Shown here piece by piece: positions 10,414-18,881 of a stretch of DNA of 64,000 nt (positions are counted from its first letter, which is position 1; every line of letters starts with the position of its first letter). The notes beneath the pieces were generated by a model. It was not told the DNA's origin and made no database searches. It saw nothing but the letters and a program-made list of their open reading frames with translations. The DNA lies in NCBI RefSeq assembly GCF_900109755.1, contig NZ_FOAR01000001.1, positions 186,001 through 250,000 on the forward strand, in the 5' to 3' direction. The translations under genes were made by a program, and so were the position numbers. This DNA is from Pseudomonas agarici. GTDB taxonomy: Bacteria > Pseudomonadota > Gammaproteobacteria > Pseudomonadales > Pseudomonadaceae.

Positions 10414-11964
10414 ATGGTATTTTCATCCAATGTGTTCCTGTTTCTGTTTCTGCCGATCTTTCTCGGCTTGTATTACTTGAGCGGGCAACGCTATCGCAAC
10501 CTGTTGCTGCTGATCGCCAGCTACGTGTTCTATGCGTGGTGGCGGGTGGACTTCCTGGCGCTGTTCGTCGGCGTCACCCTGTGGAACTACTGGATCGGCC
10601 TCAAGGTCGGCGCCGCCGGTGTGCGCACCCAGTCAGCCCAGCGCTGGCTGCTGATGGGCGTGGCCGTCGACCTGAGCATTCTTGGCTACTTCAAGTACGC
10701 CAACTTCGGGGTCGACAACCTCAATGCGATCATGACCTCGTTGGGTCTCGAACCGTTTATCTTGACTCATGTGCTGCTGCCGATCGGTATCTCGTTCTAC
10801 ATCTTCGAGTCCATCAGCTACATCATCGACGTCTACCGCGGCGATACTCCGGCGACCCGCAACCTGATCGACTTCGCCGCCTTCGTGGCGATCTTCCCGC
10901 ACCTGATCGCCGGTCCCGTGCTGCGCTTTCGCGACCTCGCCGACCAATTCAACAACCGCACCCACACCTTGGACAAATTCTCCGAAGGCGCCACGCGGTT
11001 CATGCAGGGCTTCATCAAGAAGGTCTTTATCGCCGACACCCTGGCGGTGGTCGCCGATCATTGCTTCGCCCTGCAGGCCCCCACCACCGGCGATGCCTGG
11101 CTCGGCGCGCTGGCCTACACCGCGCAGTTGTACTTCGACTTCTCCGGCTACAGCGACATGGCCATCGGCCTGGGCCTGATGATGGGCTTTCGCTTCATGG
11201 AGAACTTCAAGCAGCCCTACATCAGTCAATCGATCACCGAGTTCTGGCGACGCTGGCACATCAGCCTGTCGACCTGGCTGCGCGACTACCTGTACATCAC
11301 CCTGGGCGGCAACCGCAAAGGCACGCTGACCACCTACCGCAACCTGTTCCTGACCATGTTGCTCGGCGGCCTGTGGCACGGCGCGAACATCACCTACATC
11401 GTCTGGGGCGCTTGGCACGGCATCTGGCTGGCGATTGAAAAAGCCCTGGGCATCAACACCACCCCGCGCAGCTTCAACCCGATCCGCTGGGTCCTGACCT
11501 TCCTGCTGGTGATCATGGGTTGGGTCATCTTCCGGGCCGAAAACCTGCACGTGGCCGGTCGCATGTACGGCGCCATGTTCGGCTTCAATGGCTGGTCGCT
11601 GTCGGAACTCAACCGCGCCAGCCTCACCGGCCTGCAAATAGCGACTCTGGTGGTGGCCTACGCGACCCTGGCGTTCTTTGGCCTGCGCGACTTCTACAGC
11701 AACCCGCCCGCGCCAAAAGCCAAGCCCGCCGACGGCCCGGCCACGGCGCAACCCGGCCTGATCAAGGCCGCCCCCGGCGAGGCAGCTGGCAGCATCCACG
11801 AGCCCGGCTACAGCGTCGGGATCGAAGCCCAGGTGCAACCGGCTTACTGGGTGGCAGACTGGCCGCGCTACCTGATGCGTGCCCTGGTGTTGCTGCTGTT
11901 TATCGCCTCGATTCTCAAACTTTCGGCGCAAAGCTTCTCGCCGTTCCTTTACTTCCAATTCTGA
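10414..11964 (+). CDS. algI: Alginate O-acetylation MBOAT protein AlgI
   Basis: AlgI is an inner-membrane MBOAT acyltransferase that moves acetyl groups across the membrane for AlgJ/AlgX. The 516 residues form about ten membrane helices. The MBOAT core contains the catalytic histidine in GGLWHGANITYIVWGAWHG (about residues 317-335) and the conserved QLYFDFSGYSDMAIGLG. The start ATG at 10414 follows AAGGAGAG, an excellent ribosome-binding site, and gives the family N-terminus MVFSSNVFLFLFLP. The open frame extends 38 codons upstream through the REP sequence, but those residues are not family-like. AlgJ follows 11 bases later. Confidence 0.96.
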   Translation: MVFSSNVFLFLFLPIFLGLYYLSGQRYRNLLLLIASYVFYAWWRVDFLALFVGVTLWNYWIGLKVGAAGVRTQSAQRWLLMGVAVDLSILGYFKYANFGVDNLNAIMTSLGLEPFILTHVLLPIGISFYIFESISYIIDVYRGDTPATRNLIDFAAFVAIFPHLIAGPVLRFRDLADQFNNRTHTLDKFSEGATRFMQGFIKKVFIADTLAVVADHCFALQAPTTGDAWLGALAYTAQLYFDFSGYSDMAIGLGLMMGFRFMENFKQPYISQSITEFWRRWHISLSTWLRDYLYITLGGNRKGTLTTYRNLFLTMLLGGLWHGANITYIVWGAWHGIWLAIEKALGINTTPRSFNPIRWVLTFLLVIMGWVIFRAENLHVAGRMYGAMFGFNGWSLSELNRASLTGLQIATLVVAYATLAFFGLRDFYSNPPAPKAKPADGPATAQPGLIKAAPGEAAGSIHEPGYSVGIEAQVQPAYWVADWPRYLMRALVLLLFIASILKLSAQSFSPFLYFQF

Positions 11965-11975
11965 GGGAGCCGACC

Positions 11976-13154
11976 ATGACCCGCTCATTACGCATCCTCT
12001 ACGCTGGCCTGTTTCTCTTCATTTTGCTGGCGCTGGGACTATGGTCTCTGCGCAGCTTCATCGGTTTCAGCACCAACGCCGACGCGACCGTGCTCAACGG
12101 GCGCTGGACCAAGGCTATCGAGACTCGTTACGACGGCGAGTTCCCAATCAAGCGCCTGGGCACCAACCTTTGGGCCGCGCTGGACTTCAAGCTGTTCAAC
12201 GAAGGCCGTCCGGGCGTGGTACTGGGCCGTGACCATTGGCTCTACAGCGACGAGGAATTCAACCCCATCGCCAACGGGCAACAGAACCTGCAAGGCAACT
12301 ATGCGTTGGTCGAAGGCGTGCGCCAGACCCTCAAGGCCAAAGGTGTAAACCTGGTGATGGCAATCCTTCCAGCCAAGGCCCGCCTGTACCCTGAACACCT
12401 CGGCACAGCCCGCCCGTCGGGCATCCATAGCCACCTCTATCAGGACTTCCATGCCCGCGTCGCCGCCGACCGGATCCTCGCTCCCGACCTGCTCGGTCCG
12501 CTGCAACAGGCCAAGCAGCAAGGCCGGCAAGTGTTCCTACGTACCGACACCCACTGGACCCCAGACGGCGCGCAGGTCGCCGCGACCCAATTGGCCAGTG
12601 CCATCGCCGCACAGACGCCGCTCAGCGGTACGCCACAGCGCTTTGTCACTGAAACCGAGAAGACTGAGCCGCACAAGGGCGACCTGACCCTGTTCCTGCC
12701 CTTGGACCCGCTATTCGACAATCTGATGCCTGCGCAAGAGCCGTTGGAAAAACGCATCACCCGTGCCGCTGAAGACCCGTCGGCCGGCGGCGACGCATTG
12801 TTCGCCGACAACGAAGTCCCGGTGGCGCTGATCGGCACCAGCTACAGCGCCAACCCGAACTGGAACTTCGTCGGCGCCCTCAAGCAGGCCCTGCACAGCG
12901 ACGTGATCAATTACGCCGAGGCGGGTCACGGCCCGATCTCGCCGATGCTCGCCTACCTGAAAAGCGATGCCTTCAAGAACAACCCGCCGCAGGTGCTGAT
13001 CTGGGAGTTCCCGGAACGCTACCTGCCGGCCAACAACGACATCGGCGATGCTGATCCGCAGTGGGTCGCGCAATTGAAAGCCGCTGGGATCCGCCAACAA
13101 AACCTGGTCCGGAACACAACCCAATCCGAGTCGCCTGTACAGGCGCAAAACTGA
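11976..13154 (+). CDS. algJ: Alginate O-acetyltransferase AlgJ
   Basis: AlgJ is a periplasm-facing SGNH-like acetyltransferase anchored by an N-terminal uncleaved signal (about residues 5-30). It is thought to take acetyl groups from AlgI for use on the polymer. The D-x-H pair is seen in LRTDTHWTPDG, and the serine motif in IGTSYSANPNWNF near residue 286, parallel to AlgX. The ATG at 11976 follows GAGGGAGC. The length of 392 residues is normal. The reading frame also stays open far upstream inside algI, but that is a shadow. It lies between algI and algF, which together form the acetylation block. Confidence 0.95.
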   Translation: MTRSLRILYAGLFLFILLALGLWSLRSFIGFSTNADATVLNGRWTKAIETRYDGEFPIKRLGTNLWAALDFKLFNEGRPGVVLGRDHWLYSDEEFNPIANGQQNLQGNYALVEGVRQTLKAKGVNLVMAILPAKARLYPEHLGTARPSGIHSHLYQDFHARVAADRILAPDLLGPLQQAKQQGRQVFLRTDTHWTPDGAQVAATQLASAIAAQTPLSGTPQRFVTETEKTEPHKGDLTLFLPLDPLFDNLMPAQEPLEKRITRAAEDPSAGGDALFADNEVPVALIGTSYSANPNWNFVGALKQALHSDVINYAEAGHGPISPMLAYLKSDAFKNNPPQVLIWEFPERYLPANNDIGDADPQWVAQLKAAGIRQQNLVRNTTQSESPVQAQN

Positions 13155-13170
13155 AAGAGAGGTAGACACC

Positions 13171-13827
13171 ATGACCTTCGACACTACTCGTAAAAATACC
13201 GTCAGGACCGTGGCCATTGCCGCCGGCCTGAGCCTACTCTCACTGCAGGTCTGGGCGGGTGGCGACGCCGCGCTATACGGCCCGACCGCGCCGAAGGGAT
13301 CGAGCTTCGTGCGCCTGTACAACGCCAGCAACCAGGAAATCAGCGCCACCGTCGGCGCCACCGCCCTCAATGATGTCGCGCCCCTGGCCAGCAGTGATTT
13401 CAGCTTTATGCCCGGTGGCGACTACAGCGCCAAGGTCGGCAGCCAAAGCCTGTCGGTGAAACTCGCCGCCGACCACTATTACACTCTGGTCAACAATGCC
13501 AGCGGCCAGCCACAACTGATCGAGGAACCGCCGTTCAAGAACAAGCAAAAATCCCTGGTGCGGGTGCAGAACCTGAGTGACAAGGCCCTGACCCTGAAGA
13601 CTGCCGATGGCAAGACCGATGTCGTCCAAGCAGTGGCCGCCAAGGGTCGCGGCGAACGCGAGATCAATCCGGTGAAGGTCAGCTTCGCCCTGTACGACGG
13701 CAACCAGAAGCTCAGCGACCTCAAGCCGGTGGCTCTGGAGCGCGGTGAGGCGGCGGTGCTCTACGTCACCGGCAACGGCAGCAGCTTGTCGCCGGTCTGG
13801 GTCAAGCGTCCGGTGTCGACCCGTTGA
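13171..13827 (+). CDS. algF: Alginate O-acetylation accessory protein AlgF
   Basis: AlgF is a periplasmic protein required for acetylation of alginate, probably as an adaptor between AlgJ and AlgX. The signal peptide ends at QVWAG (about residue 30). The rest is a beta-rich protein of about 185 residues that starts GDAALYGPTAPKGSSF, the typical AlgF mature start. There is no obvious catalytic motif, as expected for the family. AGAGAGG precedes the ATG. The 109-base gap to algA holds a REP palindrome. Confidence 0.94.
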   Translation: MTFDTTRKNTVRTVAIAAGLSLLSLQVWAGGDAALYGPTAPKGSSFVRLYNASNQEISATVGATALNDVAPLASSDFSFMPGGDYSAKVGSQSLSVKLAADHYYTLVNNASGQPQLIEEPPFKNKQKSLVRVQNLSDKALTLKTADGKTDVVQAVAAKGRGEREINPVKVSFALYDGNQKLSDLKPVALERGEAAVLYVTGNGSSLSPVWVKRPVSTR

Positions 13828-13862
13828 TTCGAGGTTTCTGGTTTTCCGGCTGCTACGCAGTC

Positions 13863-13887
13863 GAACGGGGGCAAGCCCCCTCGCCAC
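13863..13887. repeat. REP-type palindrome between algF and algA
   Basis: GGGGGC-AA-GCCCCC (13867-13880) is embedded in the familiar P. fluorescens REP context GAAC...TCGCCAC. It is 35 bases after the algF stop and about 50 bases before algA. This is the second REP in the operon, again exactly in a widened intercistronic gap. Folded as RNA it may limit 3' decay or read-through. The role is inferred from position. Confidence 0.75.
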
Positions 13888-13936
13888 ACAGCTCTACCCC
13901 ATAGCCCATAGATAAATTGCTCAAAGGAGAAACACC

Positions 13937-15388
13937 ATGATTCCGATTATTCTGTCAGGTGGTAGCGGCTCACGCCTTTGGCCACTTTCGCGCAAACAGT
14001 TTCCCAAGCAGTTCCTCGCCCTCACCGGCGAACAGACGTTATTCCAGCAGACTCTCGAACGCCTGGTGTTCGAAGGCATGGATGCGCCTATCGTGGTCTG
14101 CAATAAGGACCATCGGTTCATCGTCAATGAGCAACTCAATAGCCGCCGCCTCGAAGCCCAGCGCATCCTGATGGAGCCGTTCGGCCGCAACACTGCACCG
14201 GCCGTGGCCCTGACCGCGATGCTGCTGCTCAACGAGGGTCGCGACGAGTTGATGTTGGTGCTGCCCGCCGACCACGTACTGGAAGACCAGAAAGCCCTGC
14301 AACGCGCCCTGGCCCTGGCCACCGTGGCCGCCGAGCGCGGCGAGATGGTGTTGTTCGGCGTGCCGGCGACCAAACCGGAAACCGGTTATGGCTACATCAA
14401 GTCGAGCAACGATGCACTGCTGCCCGAAGGCGTCAGCCGGGTCTCGCACTTCGTCGAAAAGCCCGATGAAAAACGCGCCATCGAGTTCGTCGAAGCCGGC
14501 GGTTATTTCTGGAACAGCGGCATGTTCCTGTTCCGCGCCAGCCGTTTCCTCGAAGAATTGAAGAAGCACGATCCGGATATCTATGACACTTGTCTGCTGA
14601 CCCTGGAGCGCAGCCACCACGAGGCTGACACCGTGACCCTGGACGAAGCCACCTTCGCCCAGTGCCCGGATAACTCCATCGATTACGCGGTGATGGAAAA
14701 GACCCAGCGCGCCTGCGTGGTGCCGCTGATCGCTGGCTGGAGCGATGTAGGTTGCTGGTCGTCGCTGTGGAACGTGCATGAAAAAGACGAGAACGGCAAC
14801 GTCAGCAAAGGCGACGTGGTGATTCAGGACAGCCGCAACTGCATGATCCATGGCAACGGCAAGCTGGTGTCGGTGATCGGCCTGGAAAACATCGTGGTCG
14901 TCGAAACCAAGGATGCCATGATGATCGCTCACAAGGACAAGGTTCAGGGCGTGAAACAGATGGTCAACACCCTCAACGAGCGGGGCCGTAGCGAAACCCA
15001 GAACCACTGCGAAGTCTATCGTCCGTGGGGTTCCTATGACTCGGTGGACATGGGCGGACGCTTCCAAGTCAAGCATATCTCGGTCAAACCCGGAGCCTGC
15101 CTGTCGTTGCAGATGCACCATCACCGCGCCGAACACTGGATCGTGGTCAGCGGCACCGCCGAAGTGACCTGCGACGAGAACGTGTTCCTGCTCTGCGAAA
15201 ACCAATCCACCTACATCCCGATTGCCTCGGTACACCGCTTGCGCAACCCCGGCAAGATTCCGCTGGAAATCATCGAGGTGCAATCGGGCAGCTACCTGGG
15301 CGAAGACGATATCGAGCGGTTCGAAGATATCTACGGGCGTTCGACGCCGGTCGAGCGTGGTATCTCGGTGAAAACCATCGCCCAGTAA
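13937..15388 (+). CDS. algA: Mannose-6-phosphate isomerase / mannose-1-phosphate guanylyltransferase AlgA
   Basis: This bifunctional cytoplasmic enzyme makes mannose-6-phosphate from fructose-6-phosphate and later GDP-mannose from mannose-1-phosphate, so it supplies AlgD. The N-terminal nucleotidyltransferase has the pyrophosphorylase signature GGSGSRLWPLSRKQFPKQF at residues 6-24 and FVEKPDEK near residue 175. The C-terminal cupin isomerase (about residues 340-483) carries the zinc ligands in QMHHHRAEHW. CAAAGGAG precedes the ATG. It is the last gene of the operon, followed by a terminator-like structure. Confidence 0.97.
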   Translation: MIPIILSGGSGSRLWPLSRKQFPKQFLALTGEQTLFQQTLERLVFEGMDAPIVVCNKDHRFIVNEQLNSRRLEAQRILMEPFGRNTAPAVALTAMLLLNEGRDELMLVLPADHVLEDQKALQRALALATVAAERGEMVLFGVPATKPETGYGYIKSSNDALLPEGVSRVSHFVEKPDEKRAIEFVEAGGYFWNSGMFLFRASRFLEELKKHDPDIYDTCLLTLERSHHEADTVTLDEATFAQCPDNSIDYAVMEKTQRACVVPLIAGWSDVGCWSSLWNVHEKDENGNVSKGDVVIQDSRNCMIHGNGKLVSVIGLENIVVVETKDAMMIAHKDKVQGVKQMVNTLNERGRSETQNHCEVYRPWGSYDSVDMGGRFQVKHISVKPGACLSLQMHHHRAEHWIVVSGTAEVTCDENVFLLCENQSTYIPIASVHRLRNPGKIPLEIIEVQSGSYLGEDDIERFEDIYGRSTPVERGISVKTIAQ

Positions 15389-15404
15389 CTCCCAGCGTTC
15401 CACC

Positions 15405-15466
15405 CACCCCCGCCCCGCTGGCTGCGCCCCCTATCCGCAGCGAGTGGGACCGGGGGTGTTCTTTTT
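15405..15466 (+). terminator. Probable terminator of the alginate operon
   Basis: An outer stem CACCCCCG (15405-15412) / CGGGGGTG (15451-15458) encloses a second perfect stem GCTGCG / CGCAGC (15421-15426, 15436-15441). The outer stem is followed at once by TTCTTTTT. It begins 17 bases after the algA stop. The branched form is less usual than a simple hairpin, but the GC-rich outer arm plus T-run fits intrinsic termination on the + strand, between the alg operon and the convergent Tc locus. Confidence 0.6.
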
Positions 15467-15573
15467 GGCGAATCAAAGCGTAGTGGCCCAACCCAGGTTT
15501 CCCGACCGTGTCGTTCTCCTGGAGGTGGGCTTCTCAGAACTCAGGCGCGCAGGCCTACAGCGCGCTATAGGGA

Positions 15574-18432
15574 CTAACCCCCAAGCCAACTTCTGATGCG
15601 GCCGAACAACGTTGGCGGCGGAGCGTTCACACGCTCATACTCATGGTTTAGTGCGTAAACCAGGAGGGCGATATTGTCGGCATTATCGGTCATAGCCAGT
15701 TGCCGCACCACGGGATCACGATTGAAGGCATTCACAAACGTTTGTTTGTTCGAAAATCCGACCGGGAGATTTTTTACCTGCCCCTCAGAGGGGCCGTTTT
15801 TAACGATGTCATAGGCTTGCATCTTAAGATCTAAATAGGTCCATATGTCTTCATGCCTGGATATATTCCCCTTATTCATATACCAATAATCCTTCGTTTT
15901 AAGATATTGATGTGACCACTCATGAATAAGAGTCACAGCCAATCTTTCGGAGTCTTCCAGCACAGAGGAGGACATATTAATATATAGTGTTTTATCCGCA
16001 TCACCCTTATAAACATAGGCATTATCCCTACGCCCGCTCGCCTCAAAGCCGACTATTCGAGCAGGATTAACGGTGTACGCCTGATCTCTCAAATGTTCAA
16101 GCAAGCCACCGCCAAAACCGGCTGTCGGTCGCTGCTCGCTCCCTGTGAAGTTGTGCAATATCTCGCTGCCAGGGTATTCGTAAAACTCTTGATTTTCTGC
16201 CGAAAGCGCAGCGACCGCATTATCCAACATCGTATGGGCGCGCATGATTGCCGCGGCAATGGTCTTACCCGCCTGAGGGCTGGATCTATTGATAGAGAGC
16301 AGGCCTCGATGGGTGATTATTTGACTCGTCGGAAAAGAATAGCGCGGCGACTTGTTTTCATCGAAGCCGTTGAAGTTGGCATCATTAGCAAGATTAAGTC
16401 GCGCACCTTCCATCGCCTTGTTCCAGCGTTTCCCGACCAACCCGGCAGCATCGCTGAGCATAACAGGGTTATTTTGTACGAATTGATAGCGATTAAATCC
16501 GTCGATATTACCGGCCGGATCAGGATTGAGCCAACGTTGTCGCCATGGCATGTAATACCTGAACCCATAATAATAAAGCCCCGTCGCGTCGCGCTCCTTA
16601 CCCGAATAACGCACGGTCTTGTAACTCGCCTCAACGTCACCGCGCCCGGCAAACCAGGCGGTGCCACCGTAAGGGTGATAGGTCTCCTGGCTGATCACCT
16701 CGGCTTCGCCATCCAACTCCAGGTTGCTGGAACCCAGATGGTCGGCCAGGTTGTAGCGGTATTGGTCATTGGTGATTGCACAGGGCGGCGCTGTTTCCCA
16801 GTGCAGTACCCGCACGCTGTTGCGTCCGGCTTGCAGGCTGATCACCTGCAACACTTCGCCAGTACCTGTATGGCTTCGAACTTCCAGGCCCGGCAGGTAG
16901 CGAACCTCGGAAATCAACGAACGTGCATGAGCCTGAGCCGAGCGGATCTTTCGCCGACGCATCCCATCACCACCGTACAGATAGAGTTCCCGATCAGCCT
17001 CGGCGCCGTCCCGTTGCACCGGTCGCACCTCACGCAACTGATTGCGCAGGTCCCAAGTCATCGTCTGTCCCGGTTGCAGCTCCTGCAAATTGCCGCTGTC
17101 ATCAAAAGCAGCGCCAATCTCGTCTTCGGTGGGCGGGCGGCCATTGCGTTCGGGCAGGCAGCGGTTGCTATAGCGGGCCGCCGTCAGTTTGCGACTGTGA
17201 CTTTGTGGACCGACATGGATCAGTTCCAACAAGTTGTCAGCAGCATCATAGCGATAGGTCTGCTGATAATTAGCTATCGCGCGCGGATCCTCGAAACGAT
17301 CGAGTCCCGGCCCTCGGCTGGCGCCGCCGGCTTCCCAACCGGTGGCCCTGATCAACCGATAAAGGCTGTCATAGCCGTATCGCTGGACCGGTTCCACTCG
17401 CTGATTAGCAAAATAGCGGATCGGCAGGGCCGCATCTTCAATGCTCAGCACGTTGCCTACCGCATCGTAGGCATACTGCAGGTCCTGGTGGGTGACTTCA
17501 TTTCCATATCGGGCCTGAAGCCGTATCAGGCGGCCATCTTCAGGACGATAGGTCAGCGTACTGACCACATCGTTGCCGGCCGTTTCCTGTTCGACCTGGC
17601 CGCCAGCACTGTAGCGAATGGCACTGACCAGCGTTCGAGGTGTGGCCTGACCGCTGAGTTGCAGATGGCTCGCCAACAACTGGCCAGCAACCGTGTAATC
17701 GAACAGTTGTCGGTTGCCCTTGGCATCAACCTGCTCCAACACATCGCCCAGCGGGTTGCAGCCCGACCGAGTGGTGGCCGCCTGCTCCAAAGGCTCCAGC
17801 AGCGCGTCTCGCGCCAACAGCTCCGGGGGCCAATCCGGTGTGTCCAGCACACTCAAAAAGCGCTGAGTCTGTTCAAGTACCTGGCCTGTCAGGGCGTACT
17901 CGTCCAATGTCCGCGTACCCGCCGGATCATCGTGCCGGATCAATTGCCCGCATTGATTGTGAGCGGCGAAATCGGTGCCGGCATCGGCGTATTCATAACG
18001 TTCGGTGCAGCGCGCCGCCTGGCCCGCGCCCTGCTCGGAGATGGCCAGCGGTCGCCGTAGATCGTCATACTCGATCCGCCGTTCAGTACCCCGACCGTCC
18101 CAGGTTCGCATCAACTGATCGCCCTCGCCGAACAGGTTGATCCGCTCGCCGGCATCGACGCTGGAGGAGCCTAACACCTTGCCGGAAAGTGACTGGCAAT
18201 TGATCAGGTTGGCCGGTGTCGCCGCATCATCGGCACTAAGCGCCCACAGCCTGGGGTCCCATTGCCTGACCAAACGCCCCATCGCGTCGTAGGCATTACG
18301 GTTGACCCGCTCCTCGGCCTGCGTCATCTCGACGGAACGACAATAGGCGACCGAACGCACCGCCAGCCCGCGCGGATCAATGACCGTCAGGGTCGGTGTG
18401 TGAGTGTGAATATCCACCATCAGTCCCGACAT
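15574..18432 (-). CDS. TccC-like Rhs-repeat Tc toxin component with metallopeptidase-like C-terminus
   Basis: This is the C component of a Tc (ABC) toxin. Its Rhs/YD repeats (for example EYDDLRRPLAI, YRYDAADNLLEL) build, with the TcB protein, a hollow shell that holds the toxic C-terminus. Residues 1-665 end in the Rhs core YYYGFRYYMPWRQRWLNPDP then GNIDGFNRYQFVQNNP and a DAAGL border, where TccC proteins normally cut themselves. The 287-residue tail (15577-16437) is the variable payload. It contains HEWSH (about residues 837-841), a zinc HExxH motif, followed by TKDYWY, which resembles the TxDxxY segment of aspzincin (M35-like) peptidases. The tail is visibly AT-richer than the shell. It is the last Tc gene, with its own operator upstream. 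The payload function is inferred. Confidence 0.88.
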   Translation of the reverse strand: MSGLMVDIHTHTPTLTVIDPRGLAVRSVAYCRSVEMTQAEERVNRNAYDAMGRLVRQWDPRLWALSADDAATPANLINCQSLSGKVLGSSSVDAGERINLFGEGDQLMRTWDGRGTERRIEYDDLRRPLAISEQGAGQAARCTERYEYADAGTDFAAHNQCGQLIRHDDPAGTRTLDEYALTGQVLEQTQRFLSVLDTPDWPPELLARDALLEPLEQAATTRSGCNPLGDVLEQVDAKGNRQLFDYTVAGQLLASHLQLSGQATPRTLVSAIRYSAGGQVEQETAGNDVVSTLTYRPEDGRLIRLQARYGNEVTHQDLQYAYDAVGNVLSIEDAALPIRYFANQRVEPVQRYGYDSLYRLIRATGWEAGGASRGPGLDRFEDPRAIANYQQTYRYDAADNLLELIHVGPQSHSRKLTAARYSNRCLPERNGRPPTEDEIGAAFDDSGNLQELQPGQTMTWDLRNQLREVRPVQRDGAEADRELYLYGGDGMRRRKIRSAQAHARSLISEVRYLPGLEVRSHTGTGEVLQVISLQAGRNSVRVLHWETAPPCAITNDQYRYNLADHLGSSNLELDGEAEVISQETYHPYGGTAWFAGRGDVEASYKTVRYSGKERDATGLYYYGFRYYMPWRQRWLNPDPAGNIDGFNRYQFVQNNPVMLSDAAGLVGKRWNKAMEGARLNLANDANFNGFDENKSPRYSFPTSQIITHRGLLSINRSSPQAGKTIAAAIMRAHTMLDNAVAALSAENQEFYEYPGSEILHNFTGSEQRPTAGFGGGLLEHLRDQAYTVNPARIVGFEASGRRDNAYVYKGDADKTLYINMSSSVLEDSERLAVTLIHEWSHQYLKTKDYWYMNKGNISRHEDIWTYLDLKMQAYDIVKNGPSEGQVKNLPVGFSNKQTFVNAFNRDPVVRQLAMTDNADNIALLVYALNHEYERVNAPPPTLFGRIRSWLGG

Positions 18433-18492
18433 GGCTCAGCTTCTTCATGGGAGGCGCCAGCCTAGTAACCACCTAAATCCAGGCCGCGACTA

Positions 18493-18508
18493 CTGTCAAA
18501 AATGACAG
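18493..18508. promoter_or_regulatory. Palindromic operator upstream of the tccC-like gene
   Basis: A perfect 6-4-6 inverted repeat, CTGTCA-AAAA-TGACAG, lies 61 bases upstream of the tccC start. Read in the gene's direction it is CTGTCATTTTTGACAG. It differs by one spacer base from the palindromes at 31972-31987 and 32419-32434, which precede tcaA and the thioredoxin-like gene. The size and symmetry fit a dimeric transcription factor. The factor is not identified. Confidence 0.65.
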
Positions 18509-18568
18509 GGCCGACAAATGGTATCGAGCTGTTTACGACTATTCCCTTTCGTTTGACCGAATTTGAGA

Positions 18569-18761
18569 TCAAACGACCAGCGTATGCGGGTAGGCCTGCA
18601 GGGTGCCGTGGTGGGTTACCAGGCTGATACCCTCGACCAACGCTTGGGCCACCATGATGCGACCGAAGGGGTCACGATGAGGTGACGCCGGTCAGCATTC
18701 CGCGCCGCTTGGGAGCGGTGATGGGAACCAGCTTGGCAACAGGGATGTTGTGAATCTGCAT
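18569..18761 (-). pseudogene. Decayed Phd/VapB-VapC (PIN) toxin-antitoxin module
   Basis: Two overlapping - strand fragments remain. 18761-18672 encodes a 29-residue peptide that starts MQIHNIPVAKLVPITAPKRR. It looks like an antitoxin N-terminus joined to the later KLVPI segment with the middle missing. 18679-18569 reads HRDPFGRIMVAQALVEG and then ISLVTHHGTLQAYPHTLVV before a stop, which is the typical C-terminus of a PIN-domain VapC toxin (HRDPFDRLLVAQA.. LVTHD..). The N-terminal two thirds of the toxin is absent, so neither product can work. The relic fills the 450-base space between the TcB-like and TccC-like genes. The 120 bases from 18762 to 18881 show nothing recognisable. Confidence 0.65.
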
Positions 18762-18881
18762 GGTATTGCCTCAATGGATGGCTTGAGGAGCCAACTTAGT
18801 CCACGACATGGACTAAAGATCCCGTCAACCTGTAGCCTTACCTGCCAGACGACGTCATGGAGATTGTGCAACGCCACAGTG

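Noticed and set aside
10633..11988. Long open frame antisense to algI
   Set aside because: The product is rich in Gln, Val, Gly and Asp without family features, and algI has clear MBOAT motifs.
14039..15403. Long open frame antisense to algA
   Set aside because: Histidine- and Asp-rich shadow translation. algA shows both enzyme signatures.
16093..18060. 655-codon frame antisense to the tccC-like gene
   Set aside because: It covers the Rhs repeats in reverse and has no motif. The Rhs core on the - strand is unmistakable.
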